Shown here piece after piece: positions 31,778 through 32,235 of a stretch of 32,235 nt of DNA (its first letter is position 1; every line of letters begins with the position of its first letter). Source of the DNA: Advenella sp. S44 (lineage in GTDB: Bacteria > Pseudomonadota > Gammaproteobacteria > Burkholderiales > Burkholderiaceae_B); assembly GCF_002810445.1 (NCBI RefSeq), contig NZ_NEXS01000016.1, forward strand, positions 1-32,235, read 5' to 3'. Position numbers and translations under genes: made by a program. A model generated the notes under the pieces. The model made no database searches, had not been told where the DNA came from, and saw nothing but the letters and a program-made list of their open reading frames with translations.

Positions 31778-32235
31778 TGAATCGACCAGACTTTTATAGA
31801 CAGTTCGTAGCCTCAGAAAAGTATTGCTGTTCGTAGTTTACCGGCGATAGGTTGGCCGCATGGCTATGACGGCGGACAGGGTTGTAAAACATTTCGATAT
31901 AGTCAAAGATATCCTGTCGTGCGTGCTCTCTGGTTTTGTATATATTACGTTTAATTCGTTCACGTTTGAGTAATTGGAAGAAGCTTTCTGCGACAGCATT
32001 ATCATGGCAGTTTCCGCGTCGACTCATACTCGGTTGTAGATTATGGTTGGCCAGGAACGCTGCGTATTCGTAGCTCGTAAATTGACTACCCTGATCTGAA
32101 TGGACCATGATGGGTTGCTTGGGTTTGCGACGCCATACTGCGGCGAGCAGTGCCTGCAGAACTAAATCTTTGTTCATTCGTGAATCCATCGACCAGCCCA
32201 CTACCTGGCGCGAGAATAAGTCCACCACAACAGCC
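31778..32235 (-). mobile_element. IS3-family insertion sequence, second partial copy
   Basis: Bases 31792-32235 are identical to 1-444. This copy retains the outer end TGAATCGACCAGAC at 31778-31791 that the left copy lacks. It either is the same element seen twice (circular molecule) or a second direct copy. It is cut by the window end within orfB. Confidence 0.88.
31794..32235 (-). CDS. IS3-family transposase OrfB, 3' part, cut by window end
   Basis: The last 147 codons of orfB, identical to the gene at the left edge. Visible motifs are VVDLFSRQVVGWSMDSRM, VHSDQGSQFTS and NCHDNAVAESFFQLLKRERIKRN with the second D and the E of the DDE triad. The upstream part and orfA lie beyond the window end, or at the left edge if the molecule is circular. 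Confidence 0.88.
   Translation of the reverse strand, partial: AVVVDLFSRQVVGWSMDSRMNKDLVLQALLAAVWRRKPKQPIMVHSDQGSQFTSYEYAAFLANHNLQPSMSRRGNCHDNAVAESFFQLLKRERIKRNIYKTREHARQDIFDYIEMFYNPVRRHSHAANLSPVNYEQQYFSEATNCL

Noticed and set aside
1-32235. A composite transposon made by two direct IS copies
   Set aside because: The repeated ends are exact over their whole 444-bp overlap and the interior holds a replicon, so a circle with one IS is simpler; it stays possible if the two ends prove distinct.
1-32235. CRISPR arrays, tRNA or rRNA genes
   Set aside because: I found no regularly spaced repeats with unique spacers and no cloverleaf or rRNA-like stretches while reading both strands.

Overview
The window looks like most or all of a mosaic plasmid from a proteobacterium, probably a betaproteobacterium such as a member of the Burkholderiales/Alcaligenaceae. 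The taxonomic hint comes from a Bug-type (TctC) solute-binding protein, a DmlR-like LysR regulator and the large tyrosine recombinases; it is inference. Bases 1-444 are repeated exactly at 31792-32235, inside an IS3-family element that the window edges cut. The simplest reading is a circular molecule of about 31.8 kb with an untrimmed overlap. Two flanking copies of one IS is the alternative.

Layout. 1-1221: IS3-family element (minus). 1372-1903: DinJ/YafQ toxin-antitoxin pair with its own promoter/operator. 2105-4312: parA, a ribbon-helix-helix partition partner and repA, punctuated by a repeated TGAATATTCA palindrome, then iterons and a DnaA box (4315-4458) that mark a likely origin. 5025-6721: umuDC translesion polymerase operon under a near-consensus LexA box. 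6875-8578: a divergent AIPR-family phage-resistance gene. 8955-9311: a small helix-turn-helix protein. 9376-9530: a short-chain dehydrogenase remnant. 9709-13843: a dmlR-like regulator divergent from dmlA, a tctC-like binding protein and a MetX-like hydrolase, followed by a chimeric, truncated 2-hydroxyacid dehydrogenase (to 15101).

15159-21424: two homologous modules, each a small WGR-like protein plus a tyrosine recombinase of about 730-745 residues, in inverted orientation around a ParD/ParE-type toxin-antitoxin pair and a large nested dyad. 21650-22160: a decayed IS3-family remnant. 22460-23392: an atypical cation diffusion facilitator. 23740-29863: speF, potE and an adiA-like decarboxylase, with a possible leader peptide ahead of speF. 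30206-31711: a DASS-family dicarboxylate transporter preceded by a terminator/anti-terminator-like RNA.

How it works together. The backbone provides replication, partition and addiction (two TA pairs); no relaxase or conjugation gene is visible. The cargo combines SOS mutagenesis, phage defence, C4-dicarboxylate/hydroxyacid use, and amino-acid-decarboxylase acid resistance with its ornithine/putrescine antiporter. The most unusual parts are the inverted WGR-recombinase pair with its dyad, the TGAATATTCA site network, the speF leader and the attenuator-like element before the transporter.
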